From Pseudaeromonas sp041911695 (GTDB lineage: Bacteria; Pseudomonadota; Gammaproteobacteria; Enterobacterales; Aeromonadaceae), in NCBI GenBank assembly GCA_041911695.1, contig JAYROM010000042.1, forward strand, positions 1 through 20,623: a DNA stretch of 20,623 nt. Reading direction: 5' to 3'. The notes under the pieces were generated by a model. The model was not told the DNA's origin. It searched no databases and worked only from the letters and a program-made list of their open reading frames with translations. A program made the translations under genes and the position numbers. Shown piece after piece: positions 1 to 7,421 of the stretch (positions are counted from its first letter, which is position 1; every line of letters starts with the position of its first letter).

Positions 1-540
1 ACGGTCGAGGTCGCGCCGTCGGTGGTGGTCACCGGGAAGGTCTCGGTGACGACTTGACCGGCAGTCAGTTCGTTATGCGGGCCGTCGGTGACATAGTGCC
101 ACTCGCCGTGGGTGTCGATGCTGAAGGTGCCGTATTGGCCGTGCGTCTGCGGTTGCGCCACCACCAGGGCCGGCGTGCCGTCCAGGTCGGTGACCGTCAA
201 CTGGCCGCCGGTCTTCAGGATCCCGTCGGTCTCGGTGAGCGGCTTGCTGTCGCCAGTCAGCGTGGCGACATCTTCCGTGCCGGTAATGGTCACGGTCACG
301 GTCGAGGTCGCACCATCAGTGGTGGTCACCGGGAAGGTCTCGGTGACGACTTGACCGGCGGTCAATTCGTTATGCGGGCCGTCGGTGATGTAGTGCCATT
401 CGCCGTGGGTATCGATACTGAAGGTGCCGTACTGGCCGTGCGTCTGCGGTTGCGCCACCAGATTGACCTGCGAATCTTCGCCGCCCTGGGTCACCTTAAG
501 CTGGCCACCGGTCCGCAGCACACTATCTGTCTCGGTCAGA
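1..540 (-). repeat. Tandem 297-bp repeats encoding VCBS-type adhesin domains
   Basis: The sequence at 1 onward recurs at 298 onward with a period of 297 bases (99 codons). The first 160 or so bases of each unit are almost identical, differing mostly at third codon positions, whereas the remaining part of the unit is more diverged. The repeat array starts near base 540 and continues past the left edge. Such arrays are typical of RTX/VCBS adhesins and can change copy number by recombination. Confidence 0.85.
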
Positions 541-1157
541 TGAAGAATGTCCGGATGGATCACAGGCGGTACCATCACCGGCGTGATAACCGACACCGGT
601 GTAACAACCGGCGTCTGCTGGCCGTGCAGGGCATTGTCCGGCAGCGGGGTGTTCAGCGTTGCGGTATGGGTTGAATCGAAGCCGGCCGCAGCCAAGGTCG
701 CATCGCCAGTGCGCAAAATTTCCACCGCGCCCGCATTACCACTCTCGCCCGCCGGGGTACCGGACTCGCCAGCTGCAGGTTGATGATGTTTCAACCACAA
801 CTCGAGATCAGCCGGATTGGCGGGCATGTCATCGTTTTCCCCTGCAAAGGCGGCAACAGGAGAAATCTGTGGTTCATGTCCGGTCGCCTGCATCGGCGGT
901 AACACATCGGCATGCGGCAAGACATCGCGGTCGGTCGCGGCAGTGCGCTCCGTTTCCACAATCGGCAGATGTGGCAAGAAGGCATGCCAGGCGGAGAACT
1001 GGATATCTGCACCACGGGTGGTCAACAGGACGGTTCCACCAGGCAGATGTTCACCAGGAATGACCTGCAGCCAATCCTTGCTATCCACAACGCGATAAAC
1101 CACCCCTTCGAGTTTTGACACCTGAAGGTCTTCCTGAAGCACCAGCATTTTACCCAT
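1..1157 (-). CDS. Large repetitive surface adhesin with LapA-like retention module (N-terminal part, cut by window edge)
   Basis: The frame is open from an ATG at 1155-1157 to the left edge, giving about 385 residues of what must be a much larger protein. The start has a ribosome site (AGGGCGG) on the minus strand. Residues 1-70 look like the compact N-terminal retention module of LapA-type type-I-secreted adhesins, which plugs the outer-membrane TolC-like pore. Residues 71-200 are a Pro/Ala/Thr-rich linker carrying a PAAG motif at residues 127-130, resembling the di-alanine site cut by LapG-type periplasmic proteases. From about residue 207, VCBS-like repeats of 99 residues begin (LTETD...LRTGGQL..., HGEWHY, DGATSTVTVTITGTED); a second copy starts near residue 307 and continues off the edge. 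There is no Sec signal, as expected for type I secretion. The likely role is biofilm or surface attachment, with release controlled by c-di-GMP in related systems. Family assignment is confident; the partner secretion and protease genes are not in view. Confidence 0.82.
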   Translation of the reverse strand, partial: MGKMLVLQEDLQVSKLEGVVYRVVDSKDWLQVIPGEHLPGGTVLLTTRGADIQFSAWHAFLPHLPIVETERTAATDRDVLPHADVLPPMQATGHEPQISPVAAFAGENDDMPANPADLELWLKHHQPAAGESGTPAGESGNAGAVEILRTGDATLAAAGFDSTHTATLNTPLPDNALHGQQTPVVTPVSVITPVMVPPVIHPDILHLTETDSVLRTGGQLKVTQGGEDSQVNLVAQPQTHGQYGTFSIDTHGEWHYITDGPHNELTAGQVVTETFPVTTTDGATSTVTVTITGTEDVATLTGDSKPLTETDGILKTGGQLTVTDLDGTPALVVAQPQTHGQYGTFSIDTHGEWHYVTDGPHNELTAGQVVTETFPVTTTDGATST

Positions 1158-1307
1158 GACACATCCGCCCTAACATTTATCCAGACTTAGCATTAGAGCA
1201 CTGCCAGTCTCAAACAAAGCTAAACGGTCAGGCAACCAGGGCTGAATCAACCGTTTTCCTCATGGGGAAAGGACGAACCGAGTCACACATTGAAGGCTGG
1301 ATTTTTA

Positions 1308-1321
1308 TGGTAGCGCTTTCA
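1308..1321. promoter_or_regulatory. LacI-family operator-like palindrome upstream of glgX
   Basis: TGGTAGCGCTTTCA is a 14-bp imperfect palindrome centred on CG, with 5 of 7 base pairs matching. Its form resembles the TGNAANCGNTTNCA pattern bound by LacI/GalR-family sugar regulators. A weaker related sequence, TGAAAACGCTTCTT, lies at 1405-1418. The position upstream of a glycogen/maltodextrin gene makes sugar regulation plausible, but no regulator gene is in the window. Confidence 0.3.
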
Positions 1322-1418
1322 TGATTTGGCACGATTGGCGCACATTGCACACCAAATGAACACAATTCAGATAAATGCAGGACCAGAGATGCCGAAAATG
1401 GCACTGAAAACGCTTCTT

Positions 1419-1448
1419 TTGCAAAACAACCGCGAGCTTTCCTATAGT
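1419..1448 (+). promoter_or_regulatory. Candidate sigma-70 promoter for glgX
   Basis: TTGCAA at 1419-1424 and TATAGT at 1443-1448 are separated by 18 bases, giving 4/6 and 5/6 matches to the sigma-70 hexamers. Transcription would start about 55 bases before the glgX ATG. It was picked by eye and other starts are possible. Confidence 0.4.
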
Positions 1449-1508
1449 TGATAAAAGAGTTTGCAGTACCATACCCGTCATAGATGAAACTGCTGGAGTT
1501 GACAGGTT

Positions 1509-3578
1509 ATGTCACAACACTTGGTCACCCCCGGTCACTGCCGGAGTCTCGGGGCTCGCATGGAGGGCGATGGCGTCAATTTCGCCATCTGGGGACGGTT
1601 TGCCCGTGAAATGGAGCTGCTGCTGTTCAGCTCAGCGGATGACATTGCCCCTGAAGTCATTACCCTGCACGCCCCGCACCATCGCTCTGGTTACTACTGG
1701 CATGTCCATGTGTCTGGTCTGCAACCAGGTCAACTGTACGGTTGGCGGATCCCCTCCTTGCTGCTCACCATGCCGGGTCAGCGTTGGGATGCGCAGAAAG
1801 TGCTGCTCGACCCCTATGCACGTCGTATCGTGCTCGGCGACAACTATGACCGCAGTGAGGCCAGCAAGCCGGGCTCGAACATGCACTGCTGTCCGAAAAG
1901 TGTCGTCGTCGATATGCGCCCCTATGACTGGGAGGGTGATGAGGCCCCGCGTCATCCGCTGTCTGCCTCCATCGTCTACGAGATGCATGTCGCAGGCTTT
2001 ACCAAAGATCCGAGCTCTGGGCTGCCGCGAGCGCGCCGTGGTACCTATGCTGGGGTGATCGACAAAATCCCCTATCTGAAACATCTGGGGGTCACCGCTG
2101 TCGAGTTATTGCCGGTGTTCCAGTTCGATCCGCAAGATGCACCGGCTGGCAAGACCAACTACTGGGGTTACAGCCCGATCGGCTTCTTCGCCCCGCACGC
2201 GGAATATGCCAGTGATCAGAGCCTGCTCGGTGTGCTCGACGAGTTTCGCGATATGGTCAAGGCGCTGCACAAAGCCAATATCGAAGTCATTCTGGACGTG
2301 GTGTACAACCATACCACCGAGGGAGATGAAACCGGCCCCACCCTCTGCTATCGCGGGCTGGACAACTCGGCCTACTACATTCTGGATGAGACGCGGCAGT
2401 TCAACACCAACTACTCGGGCTGTGGCAACACGCTGAACGCGTCACATCCAATGGCCAAACGCATGATCACCGACAGTCTCAAATTCTGGAAAGAGGAGAT
2501 GCATGTCGATGGTTTCCGCTTCGATTTGGCGTCGATCCTGTCGCGCGACAAGAACGGCACGCCACAGAGCGATCCACCGACCCTGCTGGCTATCGACAGT
2601 GATTACAACCTGGCCGATGCCAAGATCTTCGCCGAAGCCTGGGATGCCGCCGGCCTGTATCAGGTCGGCCGGATGGCGGGCGCACGCTGGCGCGAATGGA
2701 ACGGCCATTTCCGTGATGATATCCGCGCCTTTATCAAAGGCGATGCCGGCATGGTCCCGCGTCTGGCGGCGCGGTTGTCCGGTAGCCCGGATATCTACCA
2801 TGCCCCCTACGCCGATGCGCACAAGAGCCTGAACTTTGTCACCTGTCATGACGGTTTCACCCTGTGGGATCTGGTCAGTTACAACGACAAACACAATGAG
2901 GCCAATGGCGAGGAGAACCGTGACGGCACCAGTGACAACCGTAGCTGGAACCATGGTGTCGAAGGGCCGACCACCGATCCGGTGATCAATGCCCTGCGCA
3001 TCCGCCAGGCCAAGAACATGATGCTGCTCAATCTGCTGGCGGTCGGTACGCCAATGCTGCTGATGGGCGATGAGCGTCTGCGCACCCAACACGGCAATAA
3101 CAACGCCTATTGCCAGGATACCCCGCTAAGCTGGATGAACTGGAAGGAGACACCAGCCAGCAAAGAGATGCTGCGTTTTACTTCTGAGTTGCTCAGTCAG
3201 CGCAGTCTGCGCAGCGATCATGTGCCGGAGTTGGTCAGTCTGTCGGAAGCGCTTGAAGGGATGAGCATGATCTGGCACGGCACTGAGCCCTATACCCCGG
3301 ATTGGGGAGACAGCTCGCGCTCGCTGGGGTTGACCGTCTACTCGGCGGGGCTGCAGGCCGACTATTATGCCTTCTTCAATGCCTACTGGGAGCCGCTGGA
3401 CATCACGCTGCCGACACCGCCACATAATCCGCAAGGCGTGTGGCACCGGGTGGTGGATACCGGATTGCCGGCACCATATGACATCAACGCCTATGGGCAA
3501 CCGCTGGTACCAGTAGATACCCAATACCAGATGGCCCCGCGCTCGATCATCATTCTGGTTTGCGCGCGGGATGATTAG
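1509..3578 (+). CDS. glgX: Glycogen debranching enzyme GlgX (GH13 isoamylase type)
   Basis: This 689-residue cytoplasmic enzyme hydrolyses alpha-1,6 branch linkages, mainly the short stubs left on glycogen after phosphorylase action. An N-terminal CBM48/isoamylase-N domain spans about residues 10-100, followed by the GH13 barrel. All four signature regions are present: DVVYNH (263-268), GFRFD with nucleophile Asp339, FAEAWD with acid/base Glu376, and TCHDG with Asp448. The GlgX-like YRGLDNSAYY segment is at 281-290, and the length is close to E. coli GlgX (657). The ATG is preceded by GGAG about ten bases upstream. It stands alone here, without glgB, glgC, glgA or glgP, between an adhesin and mepA, and ends at its own terminator. 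A substrate range extending to isoamylase-like activity cannot be excluded from sequence. Confidence 0.93.
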   Translation: MSQHLVTPGHCRSLGARMEGDGVNFAIWGRFAREMELLLFSSADDIAPEVITLHAPHHRSGYYWHVHVSGLQPGQLYGWRIPSLLLTMPGQRWDAQKVLLDPYARRIVLGDNYDRSEASKPGSNMHCCPKSVVVDMRPYDWEGDEAPRHPLSASIVYEMHVAGFTKDPSSGLPRARRGTYAGVIDKIPYLKHLGVTAVELLPVFQFDPQDAPAGKTNYWGYSPIGFFAPHAEYASDQSLLGVLDEFRDMVKALHKANIEVILDVVYNHTTEGDETGPTLCYRGLDNSAYYILDETRQFNTNYSGCGNTLNASHPMAKRMITDSLKFWKEEMHVDGFRFDLASILSRDKNGTPQSDPPTLLAIDSDYNLADAKIFAEAWDAAGLYQVGRMAGARWREWNGHFRDDIRAFIKGDAGMVPRLAARLSGSPDIYHAPYADAHKSLNFVTCHDGFTLWDLVSYNDKHNEANGEENRDGTSDNRSWNHGVEGPTTDPVINALRIRQAKNMMLLNLLAVGTPMLLMGDERLRTQHGNNNAYCQDTPLSWMNWKETPASKEMLRFTSELLSQRSLRSDHVPELVSLSEALEGMSMIWHGTEPYTPDWGDSSRSLGLTVYSAGLQADYYAFFNAYWEPLDITLPTPPHNPQGVWHRVVDTGLPAPYDINAYGQPLVPVDTQYQMAPRSIIILVCARDD

Positions 3579-3655
3579 CCACTAAGACGACAGAAACCGA
3601 CTTGTCAGCGCGCCAGAATTGGCGTCGAATAATAGCGTCTTGATCCCGTAATACT

Positions 3656-3684
3656 ACGCCGGCTTGTTGCCGGCGTTAGTCTTT
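3656..3684 (+). terminator. Rho-independent terminator after glgX
   Basis: A perfect 8-bp GC-rich stem (ACGCCGGC at 3656-3663 with GCCGGCGT at 3669-3676) closes a 5-base loop and is followed by TAGTCTTTT. It lies about 75 bases after the glgX stop and before mepA. Confidence 0.85.
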
Positions 3685-3737
3685 TACCTGACCGGTCATT
3701 CGCTAAGATCTGTTTTGCGCACAGGGAGTTTTGTCGC

Positions 3738-4523
3738 ATGTATTCGTTACTTCTGGCCGCCACCTTGGCCAATCCGTGGGCAGTTCAACACACCCCAGCA
3801 GCAGGGACTGCCGAACCCATTGGCGGTTACAGTGCCGGCTGTTTACAGGGCGGTCAGCCCTTCCCGCTCGAGACCGCCAACTATCAGGTATTACGCCCGC
3901 AGCAACATCGCTACTTTGGCCACCCGGAACTGCTCTCTTTTCTGGATACGCTGACCAAATCCGCCCACCAGCATGGCCTACCCCCGCTGCTGATTGGTGA
4001 TATGGCGATGGTGCGTGGCGGACCGTTCACCTCTGGCCATGCCAGCCACCAGACCGGGCTGGATGCCGATATCTGGTTCCGGTTTGCACAACCCCGCCTG
4101 ACGCCAGCGCAAATCAAAGATCCGGTCCCCGTGGATATGGTGGCCAGCGATAACCGTCACGTCAGCCCGGCGTTTACCACCCAACAACAGGTGCTGCTCA
4201 AGCTGGCCGCCAGTGATCCGCGCGTCGAACGTATCTTTGTGCATCCGGCCATCAAGCAGGCTCTCTGCGAACAGACCACAGGGGATCGCAGTTGGCTGCA
4301 CCGCCTGCGCCCGTGGTTCGGCCATCGCGCCCATTTCCACATTCGTCTGGCCTGCCCTGCCGGGGCGACCGATTGCGAAGTGCAAAAGCCCATTCCCGCA
4401 GGTGATGGCTGTGGTGCAGAAGTAGAAAGCTGGTTTACCGGCGGCAGCGAAATCAGCAGCAAGCCAGGCCCGCGCAAGATGCCGGTTTTGCCAGCCCGTT
4501 GCGAACAACTGTTACAGCGCTAA
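3738..4523 (+). CDS. mepA: Penicillin-insensitive murein endopeptidase MepA
   Basis: This 261-residue protein belongs to the MepA (M74, LAS-type) zinc peptidases, which cleave D-alanyl-meso-diaminopimelyl crosslinks of peptidoglycan in the periplasm. The SGHASHQTGLDAD motif (99-111) gives probable zinc ligands His104 and Asp111, and HFH at 199-201 gives the third ligand, probably His201. The segments GDMAM, IFVHPAIKQALC, RPWFGHRAHFH and GDGCGAEVESWF match E. coli MepA closely. Several cysteines after the active site probably form disulfides. The ATG has AGGGAG about nine bases upstream. The signal peptide is odd: MYSLLLAATLANPWA is short and lacks the usual basic N-region, and no better in-frame upstream start is visible. 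It is monocistronic, between the glgX terminator and a convergent chemoreceptor gene. Confidence 0.92.
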   Translation: MYSLLLAATLANPWAVQHTPAAGTAEPIGGYSAGCLQGGQPFPLETANYQVLRPQQHRYFGHPELLSFLDTLTKSAHQHGLPPLLIGDMAMVRGGPFTSGHASHQTGLDADIWFRFAQPRLTPAQIKDPVPVDMVASDNRHVSPAFTTQQQVLLKLAASDPRVERIFVHPAIKQALCEQTTGDRSWLHRLRPWFGHRAHFHIRLACPAGATDCEVQKPIPAGDGCGAEVESWFTGGSEISSKPGPRKMPVLPARCEQLLQR

Positions 4524-4536
4524 TCCGCTCGAACAA

Positions 4537-4565
4537 TGGGGCCGAGACACCCTATCCCGGCCCCA
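4537..4565. terminator. GC-rich hairpin between convergent mepA and chemoreceptor genes
   Basis: TGGGGCCG at 4537-4544 pairs perfectly with CGGCCCCA at 4558-4565 around a 13-base loop. There is no T-run on either strand, so intrinsic termination is uncertain. Its position between two converging stop codons suits a bidirectional transcript end. Confidence 0.45.
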
Positions 4566-4575
4566 GCGAGCACAC

Positions 4576-6558
4576 TTAGTGGCGATGCCCTAGATTGAAC
4601 GCTGACAACTCCTGATGGATCTGGTTGGCCGCTTGATCCAGCAACACCGTCTGTTCATGGCTGGCATTGACCATCTGGCGAGTGCTGTCCGCCAAGTGAG
4701 CAACCTCTTCGACCTGGCTATTCACCTCTTGTGCCACGCGGGTCTGCTGGTAGACCGCACTGGCAATCTGCTCGATCGAACCATGCAGGCTATCCAGATG
4801 GGTGAACAGATCATTGATGGCATTTTCAGCCCGCTCAATCGATCCCGCTGCCTGTGTGGTGGTCTCCACACTGCGTCCCATCTGCCCCACCGCCTGAGCC
4901 GCACTTTGCTGAAGGGTGGTGATCATCTGTCTGATCTCCTCAGTCGCCTGACTAGAGCGACCGGCCAGTAAACGCACCTCATCTGCCACCACGGCAAAGC
5001 CGCGCCCCTGTTCATCGGCGCGTGCGGCCTCAATGGCCGCATTCAACGCCAGCAAGTTAGTCTGTTCGGCGATGGCGGAAATGGTATCGAGGATCGAGCC
5101 GATCTGCCGGCTGTTATCCGCCAGTAGGGTGACCTGCTGACGACTCTGTTCAATCTCTTGCTGCAGATGGTGAATCGCATTATTAGCGTCACGGCTAATC
5201 TGTCGATTCTGGTCACCCAAGGTTCGCACGGCGCGGGTATCATCGGCGGCGTGCTGGGTATGTTGGGCCACCTCCTCACTGGTTTGCGCCATTTCGGTCA
5301 CGGCGGTGGCAATCTGATCAGCATGCAGGTGGGTTTTCATCGCCTGCTGCTGCCCCTCAGCGCTCAACTCGTCAACCTTTCTGGCGACACGCCCCGCCTC
5401 GCCGGCATGCCCCTGAATTTCGGATAACAGTTGCACCATGTTATCCAACAACCCGTCGACCGCTCGACCGATAAAAGCCAGTTCGTCGCGACCACTCTCG
5501 TTGATGCGCAGCGCCAGATCCTGTCGCTCGGCAACCTGACCCAACACCTGTTTGATATGCAGAACACGCCGGCCGGTGATGTAAATAATCAAGGCATTGA
5601 ACAGCACCAGACAGAGTGTCGAGACAATCGCTAGCGTGATCGTCACCACCACAATCAGGTGATTGTTGTGTATTTCAGCCTCGGTCGGGCCGACCATCAT
5701 CTGCATCACCGTCGAGGCATGCTGGTTGATCATCGCCAACCGCTTGGATGAGAGTGCAAACCACGCTTCTGGCGGCATCACAGTGAATCCGGCGCTCTGC
5801 TGCTGCAGCTGATCCAGCACCTGACCGACCTGCTGCCACACGGCATCCTGCTGCCAGCCTTGCAAGACACGGCTCAATGACGGATCGGGTAACGAGGCCA
5901 GCTGACGGAGCAACCGCGCCTCCTCCTGACGACTCATAAACAGGGTGGCGGTCTCGACCGGTTCGGCATAGTTGGCGGAGAGGATACTATTGACCAGGCC
6001 ACGCAGGCGCCCGCCCTGCTCTTTGAGTTCAAGCATCAGCAACAACTCCAGCCCACGTGCGCGAATGCTATCGCGTTGAATCGCGTTCACAAACAGGCTC
6101 ATCGCCGACAAGGCCTCATCGTTGATCAGACCATAACCGGTGAATACCCCCTCCTTATGAAAACGATCCACATCCTTGCGCAGGGTGGTTCGTGTCTGTA
6201 ATGCCTTAGTGATCGGAGCCAAATTATCGGTCAATCCCGGCAACTGCTGCTGTAAATCCTGCAGCCGTCGAGCGGAGAGATCGGTCTTCTCCCTGGCTTT
6301 GACTCGCTCTTCGTCATAGCGCGTACCACGCGACGAAAGATAACCGATGCTAATTCCGCGCTCGGCCGCGTTATCGGTGATCACCTGATCGAGGGCCGCA
6401 ATGACATGCAAGGTATCCAGCGTGGTTTCATCCGCCTTTCCCGCATTGATGCGTTCATAGATGAGAAAACCGCCGACGGTCAATGCATACACAATCGGGC
6501 ACATGCTGACCAGCAATAACAAGGTTGTCAGACGGATGCGACGTAGCAGCGCGAACAT
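4576..6558 (-). CDS. Methyl-accepting chemotaxis protein with NIT-type periplasmic sensor
   Basis: This 660-residue transmembrane chemoreceptor signals to CheA/CheW. The start at 6558 is chosen over an in-frame start 36 bases upstream because AAGGAG sits seven bases before it. Residues 10-34 form TM1. The periplasmic part, about 35-300, is long and helical, with the LDTLHVIAALD...ERGISIGYLSSRG signature of the NIT (nitrate/nitrite-sensing) domain. TM2 is about 301-326, and a HAMP domain follows to about 380. The cytoplasmic coiled coil contains the invariant hairpin tip (IAEQTNLLALNAAIEAARA, then RGFAVVADEVR) around residues 496-530. There is no C-terminal CheR-binding pentapeptide (it ends NLGHRH). 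The ligand is unknown; nitrate or nitrite is only suggested by the domain name. No che genes are nearby, as usual for orphan receptors. Confidence 0.9.
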   Translation of the reverse strand: MFALLRRIRLTTLLLLVSMCPIVYALTVGGFLIYERINAGKADETTLDTLHVIAALDQVITDNAAERGISIGYLSSRGTRYDEERVKAREKTDLSARRLQDLQQQLPGLTDNLAPITKALQTRTTLRKDVDRFHKEGVFTGYGLINDEALSAMSLFVNAIQRDSIRARGLELLLMLELKEQGGRLRGLVNSILSANYAEPVETATLFMSRQEEARLLRQLASLPDPSLSRVLQGWQQDAVWQQVGQVLDQLQQQSAGFTVMPPEAWFALSSKRLAMINQHASTVMQMMVGPTEAEIHNNHLIVVVTITLAIVSTLCLVLFNALIIYITGRRVLHIKQVLGQVAERQDLALRINESGRDELAFIGRAVDGLLDNMVQLLSEIQGHAGEAGRVARKVDELSAEGQQQAMKTHLHADQIATAVTEMAQTSEEVAQHTQHAADDTRAVRTLGDQNRQISRDANNAIHHLQQEIEQSRQQVTLLADNSRQIGSILDTISAIAEQTNLLALNAAIEAARADEQGRGFAVVADEVRLLAGRSSQATEEIRQMITTLQQSAAQAVGQMGRSVETTTQAAGSIERAENAINDLFTHLDSLHGSIEQIASAVYQQTRVAQEVNSQVEEVAHLADSTRQMVNASHEQTVLLDQAANQIHQELSAFNLGHRH

Positions 6559-6665
6559 GACCCACTCCTTCCCGAATAGGCGAAGAACGCCCAATTGGAT
6601 TGAGCATAGTTGCTGTCATGCTGAAATGTTGACGTACTGCAGGAAATGCCGACCGGCTCAATAAT

Positions 6666-6679
6666 TACCCATATGGGTA
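6666..6679. promoter_or_regulatory. Perfect 14-bp palindrome upstream of the chemoreceptor gene
   Basis: TACCCATATGGGTA is perfectly self-complementary and lies between the bcp stop (6711) and the chemoreceptor start (6558). With no spacer loop it is unlikely to be a terminator and looks more like a dimeric-regulator binding site. The regulator is not identifiable from the window. Confidence 0.4.
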
Positions 6680-6710
6680 TCAATGCCGGTCAGCAAGCCA
6701 GGGAGGCCGA

Positions 6711-7181
6711 TCAGGCGTGTGCCTGCAACCAGGTCAGCACCACCTGATGGTGGTCACTGGTCTTGAACTTGTCAAAGATATGGATCAGCCGCCCCTGTTC
6801 GTCGATCAGGAACGAGGTGCGCAGGATGCCGAGTGACACCTTGCCCATAAACTTCTTCTCCCCCCAGACGCCATAGGCTTCAGCCACGGCGTGGTCCTCA
6901 TCACCGAGCAAGGTGAAGTTCAACGACTGCTTATCACGGAAATTGCGCAACCGCGCCGGGCTGTCCGGGCTGATGCCCAATGTCACCACCCCCAACGCGG
7001 CCAATTCAGCCTGACTGTCGCGCAGACCGCACGCCTGTACGGTGCAACCCGGCGTTGAGGCGCGCGGATAGAAATAGACCAGCACCTTGCGACCCTGAAA
7101 TTGTTGCAACGAGACGGACTGGCCCTCGCTGTCCGGCAAGCTAAATTGCGGCGCGGCAACGCCCAAGGCAGGAAACGCCAT
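6711..7181 (-). CDS. bcp: Thioredoxin-dependent peroxiredoxin Bcp (PrxQ type)
   Basis: This 156-residue cytoplasmic peroxidase reduces hydrogen peroxide and organic hydroperoxides using thioredoxin. The active-site segment YPRASTPGCTVQAC (38-51) carries the peroxidatic Cys46, with the resolving Cys51 five residues on, which is the Bcp/PrxQ atypical two-cysteine arrangement (Cys45/Cys50 in E. coli). The length equals E. coli BCP. The downstream segments LGISPDS, FTLLGDEDHAVAEAYGVWGEK and RTSFLIDEQGRL are typical of the family. GGAGG lies five bases before the ATG. It is read on its own between the heptad repeat region and the chemoreceptor; co-transcription with the chemoreceptor across 152 bases is possible but unlikely given the operator-like palindrome in the gap. 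Confidence 0.93.
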   Translation of the reverse strand: MAFPALGVAAPQFSLPDSEGQSVSLQQFQGRKVLVYFYPRASTPGCTVQACGLRDSQAELAALGVVTLGISPDSPARLRNFRDKQSLNFTLLGDEDHAVAEAYGVWGEKKFMGKVSLGILRTSFLIDEQGRLIHIFDKFKTSDHHQVVLTWLQAHA

Positions 7182-7274
7182 ACTGACCTCCAGATGGGGA
7201 TAAACAGGACGAAATTTAACAACAGGTTAACGCAATTGCAGCGGGAATGCACGGCGCGCTGGACCAAGGCTCCC

Positions 7275-7344
7275 AGCTCTCGCCCCTCGCCTCTCACCTC
7301 TCACCTCTCACCTCTCAACTCTCGCCTCTCACCTCTCAACTCTC
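7275..7344. repeat. Heptanucleotide tandem array, ten units
   Basis: Ten consecutive 7-bp units occupy this stretch. In order they are AGCTCTC, GCCCCTC, GCCTCTC, three ACCTCTC, AACTCTC, GCCTCTC, ACCTCTC and AACTCTC. All conform to RVCYCTC, and only the first two or three positions and one C/T vary. One strand is almost purely pyrimidine. The array lies between the bcp start and the terminator of the upstream glycosylation operon. Unit variation suggests it is not freshly expanded. It is not a CRISPR: units abut with no spacers. Confidence 0.9.
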
Positions 7345-7358
7345 GCCCCCGGTACGCC

Positions 7359-7388
7359 GAAAAAACAACGGGGCTTGTCGGCCCCGTG
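7359..7388 (-). terminator. Rho-independent terminator of the Gtr-like operon
   Basis: Read on the minus strand, ACGGGGC pairs with GCCCCGT (7-bp perfect stem, 7368-7387) around a 6-base loop, followed by TTGTTTTTT. It lies about 35 bases after the stop of the PIG-V-like gene. Confidence 0.85.
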
Positions 7389-7421
7389 TCATACAAACAG
7401 ATAACTGTCTCGCGCCCTTAC

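Larger units (their letters stand above)
1158..1508. other. Divergent intergenic region between adhesin and glgX
   Basis: This 351-base stretch contains no convincing open frame. It separates two divergently read genes, so it should hold both promoters. Visible elements are a LacI-type operator-like palindrome at 1308-1321, a sigma-54-like sequence at 1327-1342 with a weak -12 element, and a sigma-70-like promoter at 1419-1448 pointing to glgX. I found no equally good promoter pointing to the adhesin. Confidence 0.6.

Noticed and set aside
54..674. Plus-strand open frame of 206 codons in the adhesin region
   Set aside because: It is antisense to the adhesin repeats, its sequence merely mirrors the repeat period, and it has no ribosome site. 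The minus-strand frame gives a clear VCBS-type protein.
2442..3092. Minus-strand open frame of 216 codons within glgX
   Set aside because: It is fully contained in the GlgX catalytic domain on the other strand, with no supporting start signal.
3608..3684. Possible short independent RNA ending at the glgX terminator, from TTGTCA-N17-TCGAAT
   Set aside because: The -10 match is weak and the product would be only about 45 bases; the hairpin is fully explained as the glgX terminator.
7275..7344. Possible CRISPR array
   Set aside because: Units are 7 bp and directly adjacent, with no spacers and no cas genes.
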